Assembly (NCBI GenBank): GCA_903949225.1
Contig: CAJAYZ010000717.1
Span: forward strand, 1 to 7,086
DNA: 7,086 nt
Origin: an uncultured Planctomycetaceae bacterium
GTDB taxonomy: Bacteria > Planctomycetota > Planctomycetia > Pirellulales > UBA1268
Direction: 5' to 3'
Shown here: in pieces, positions 5,878 to 7,086 of the stretch
How the letters are laid out: every line of letters begins with the position of its first letter
How positions within the stretch are numbered: position 1 is the first letter of the stretch
The notes under the pieces: generated by a model
The model's database searches: none
The model's input: only the letters and a program-made list of their open reading frames with translations
What the model was told of the DNA's origin: nothing
Made by a program: the position numbers and the translations under genes

Positions 5878-7086
5878 TCACCATTCGATGACCAGCGTGC
5901 CTGGGCGGTTGGGCCCTTCCTGCTTTGGAACCGTGATCGTGAGGCAGCCTGTCGGCAGGAGGCGGGCCTCGATCGGCACGCCGTTCCAGACGACTGCATG
6001 CGGGAGCCTCGCCACGCGGGTGAGGATCAGCCGGCAGGGCTCCTCAGGCCAGAGCGTCACCTCGACGGTGGTCGTGGCTGCAGTGGAGGTCGCGCGGCGC
6101 ACAGCGCCGGGAAGATGGAGGACGTGGCCGGCTGCATCCGACTGGCTCCGCGTGATTCGCGTCGCCGTCACCAGCGGCGTGGCCTCGAACGCCTCGGCAA
6201 GCGTCGCCTGGACCGTGGCCGGGTTGATCGCCGGCCCATCACCCCGGCCCGACCCGAACAGCCAGTAGTCAGGGAGCAAGCCACCGCGATCGGCAGCGTC
6301 GTCACTCGGAAACGTCATCTGGAGTCCGGTGCGAGTGATCCCGCGGGCGAGCGACCCCCATGGCTCCGACGCTTCAGGGGAGACACGGGTGAGGTCGTGG
6401 AGGGCTCCTGCATAGACAAGCCCGCACCACTGCACCGGTTGCCCGATCCACAACGGCGCCACCCAATCGGTGGCCCCGAGGACACCAATCGTGGCATAGC
6501 GCCCCACCGGCCCGGGGAGCGGATCGCGGAGGTAGACAAACGGCACGCCAGACCACGCCCACAACTGTGCCTCTTCGAGCCGGGCCGGGTTGCCATCGAG
6601 GAGGTGGCCGAGGAGGTGCATGCGCATCAGCCGTGCCGAGGCGAGGATGTCGGGGGTGTGAAGCGGCATCTCCCAGGGCTGCGCCCCACGGGGCACGGCG
6701 CCTGCCGGATGGGCCACCGTCACGGCATCGAGCGCGGCGAGGGCGGCAGCGATCGCCGCTTCGTCACCGCCGAGAACAGCCCCCTCGAGCATCGCCTCGG
6801 CCCGCAGCGCCGTGAAGCCGTTGCAGTGATCGGCGCCGAGGGTTGCCGCGTAGTCGGTCGGGCCGGCGACGTAGCGATCCCTCCCCCCCGCCGCGGTCAG
6901 CTCCGCGGCTATCTTCCGGGCCCGCGCCGCCGCTGCCATGATCGCCGCGCCGACGGCGGCGTCATCGGCCACCGCGGCACGGAGCAGGAGCGGCAGCGCC
7001 GGCCGCGCGAGATGACCGATGCCCCCGGTCGCTCCCACTGGCAGCGATTCGAGCGCCTCGCGCGCCGTGGCACGGAGCCGCGGGGC
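5878..7086 (-). CDS. Hypothetical protein, N-terminus cut by window edge
   Basis: The minus-strand frame is open from the right edge to TGA at 5880-5878, giving 402 residues. A GTG at 7038 could serve as a start, but coding-like sequence continues upstream without a stop, so I treat the gene as 5'-partial. I do not recognise the family. Visible residues 1-240 are helix-rich (Ala/Leu/Arg) with aromatic motifs such as HCNGFTALRAEAMLEGA (about 87-103), LWAWSGVPFVYLRDP (175-189) and TDWVAPLWIGQPVQWCG (206-222), reminiscent of alpha/alpha-toroid glycan-processing enzymes. A segment GGLLPDYWLFGSG (about 268-280) follows, and residues 300-402 look beta-rich, like an accessory sandwich domain. This layout resembles polysaccharide lyases or six-hairpin glycosidases, but no catalytic motif is identifiable and the resemblance is only impressionistic. 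It converges on the DUF1501 gene and is probably in a different transcription unit. Confidence 0.8.
   Translation of the reverse strand, partial: APRLRATAREALESLPVGATGGIGHLARPALPLLLRAAVADDAAVGAAIMAAAARARKIAAELTAAGGRDRYVAGPTDYAATLGADHCNGFTALRAEAMLEGAVLGGDEAAIAAALAALDAVTVAHPAGAVPRGAQPWEMPLHTPDILASARLMRMHLLGHLLDGNPARLEEAQLWAWSGVPFVYLRDPLPGPVGRYATIGVLGATDWVAPLWIGQPVQWCGLVYAGALHDLTRVSPEASEPWGSLARGITRTGLQMTFPSDDAADRGGLLPDYWLFGSGRGDGPAINPATVQATLAEAFEATPLVTATRITRSQSDAAGHVLHLPGAVRRATSTAATTTVEVTLWPEEPCRLILTRVARLPHAVVWNGVPIEARLLPTGCLTITVPKQEGPNRPGTLVIEW

Noticed and set aside
4668..5999. A 443-codon minus-strand open frame antisense to the DUF1501 gene
   Set aside because: It overlaps a DUF1501 gene with all family motifs; its product is low-complexity Arg/Gly/His/Val-rich. 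It also overlaps the end of the neighbouring minus-strand gene in another frame.
1..7086. CRISPR arrays, transposons, toxin-antitoxin or phage-defence genes, tRNA or rRNA genes
   Set aside because: No direct repeat arrays, terminal inverted repeats, transposase motifs or RNA gene signatures were found. All long stretches are accounted for by four coding regions and short spacers.

Overview
The window looks like chromosomal DNA from a GC-rich planctomycete, most likely of the Pirellulales or a relative. GC is roughly two thirds by eye. The evidence is the gene content: a secreted protein combining the planctomycete cytochrome C domain (PSCyt1), DUF1549 and DUF1553 (PSD1), together with two Tat-exported DUF1501 proteins. 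These families are strongly expanded in planctomycetes and rare elsewhere. No tRNA, rRNA, CRISPR array, insertion sequence or phage gene was found.

Layout. Positions 1-1122 (minus strand) hold the N-terminal 374 residues of a DUF1501 protein, cut by the left edge. Directly upstream in the same operon, with 4 bases between stop and start, is the 1066-residue PSCyt1/DUF1549/DUF1553 protein (1127-4327, minus). A 202-base divergent intergenic region (4328-4529) follows. It holds weak promoter candidates for both directions, a perfect 7-bp GC-rich inverted repeat, and a small hairpin that would cover the ribosome binding site of the large gene. A second, complete DUF1501 gene (4530-5852) is transcribed on the plus strand. 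It converges, with 25 bases between, on a partial gene of unrecognised function (5878 to the right edge, minus), whose N-terminus lies outside the window.

How the genes fit together. The PSCyt1/DUF1549/DUF1553 plus DUF1501 pair is a recurrent planctomycete cassette. Both proteins carry export signals, Sec-type for the large one and Tat-type for the DUF1501 proteins, so both should act outside the cytoplasmic membrane. The large protein has two CxxCH motifs (possible c-type hemes) and a central beta-rich region resembling a carbohydrate-binding module. DUF1501 is related to the alkaline phosphatase/sulfatase superfamily. Degradation of complex, possibly sulfated, polysaccharides is often suggested for such cassettes, but this is inference and no activity can be read from this sequence. 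The less usual feature is the second DUF1501 gene, diverging from the operon without a cytochrome-domain partner inside the window. I see no clear evidence of a wholly undescribed system; the findings list points worth checking.
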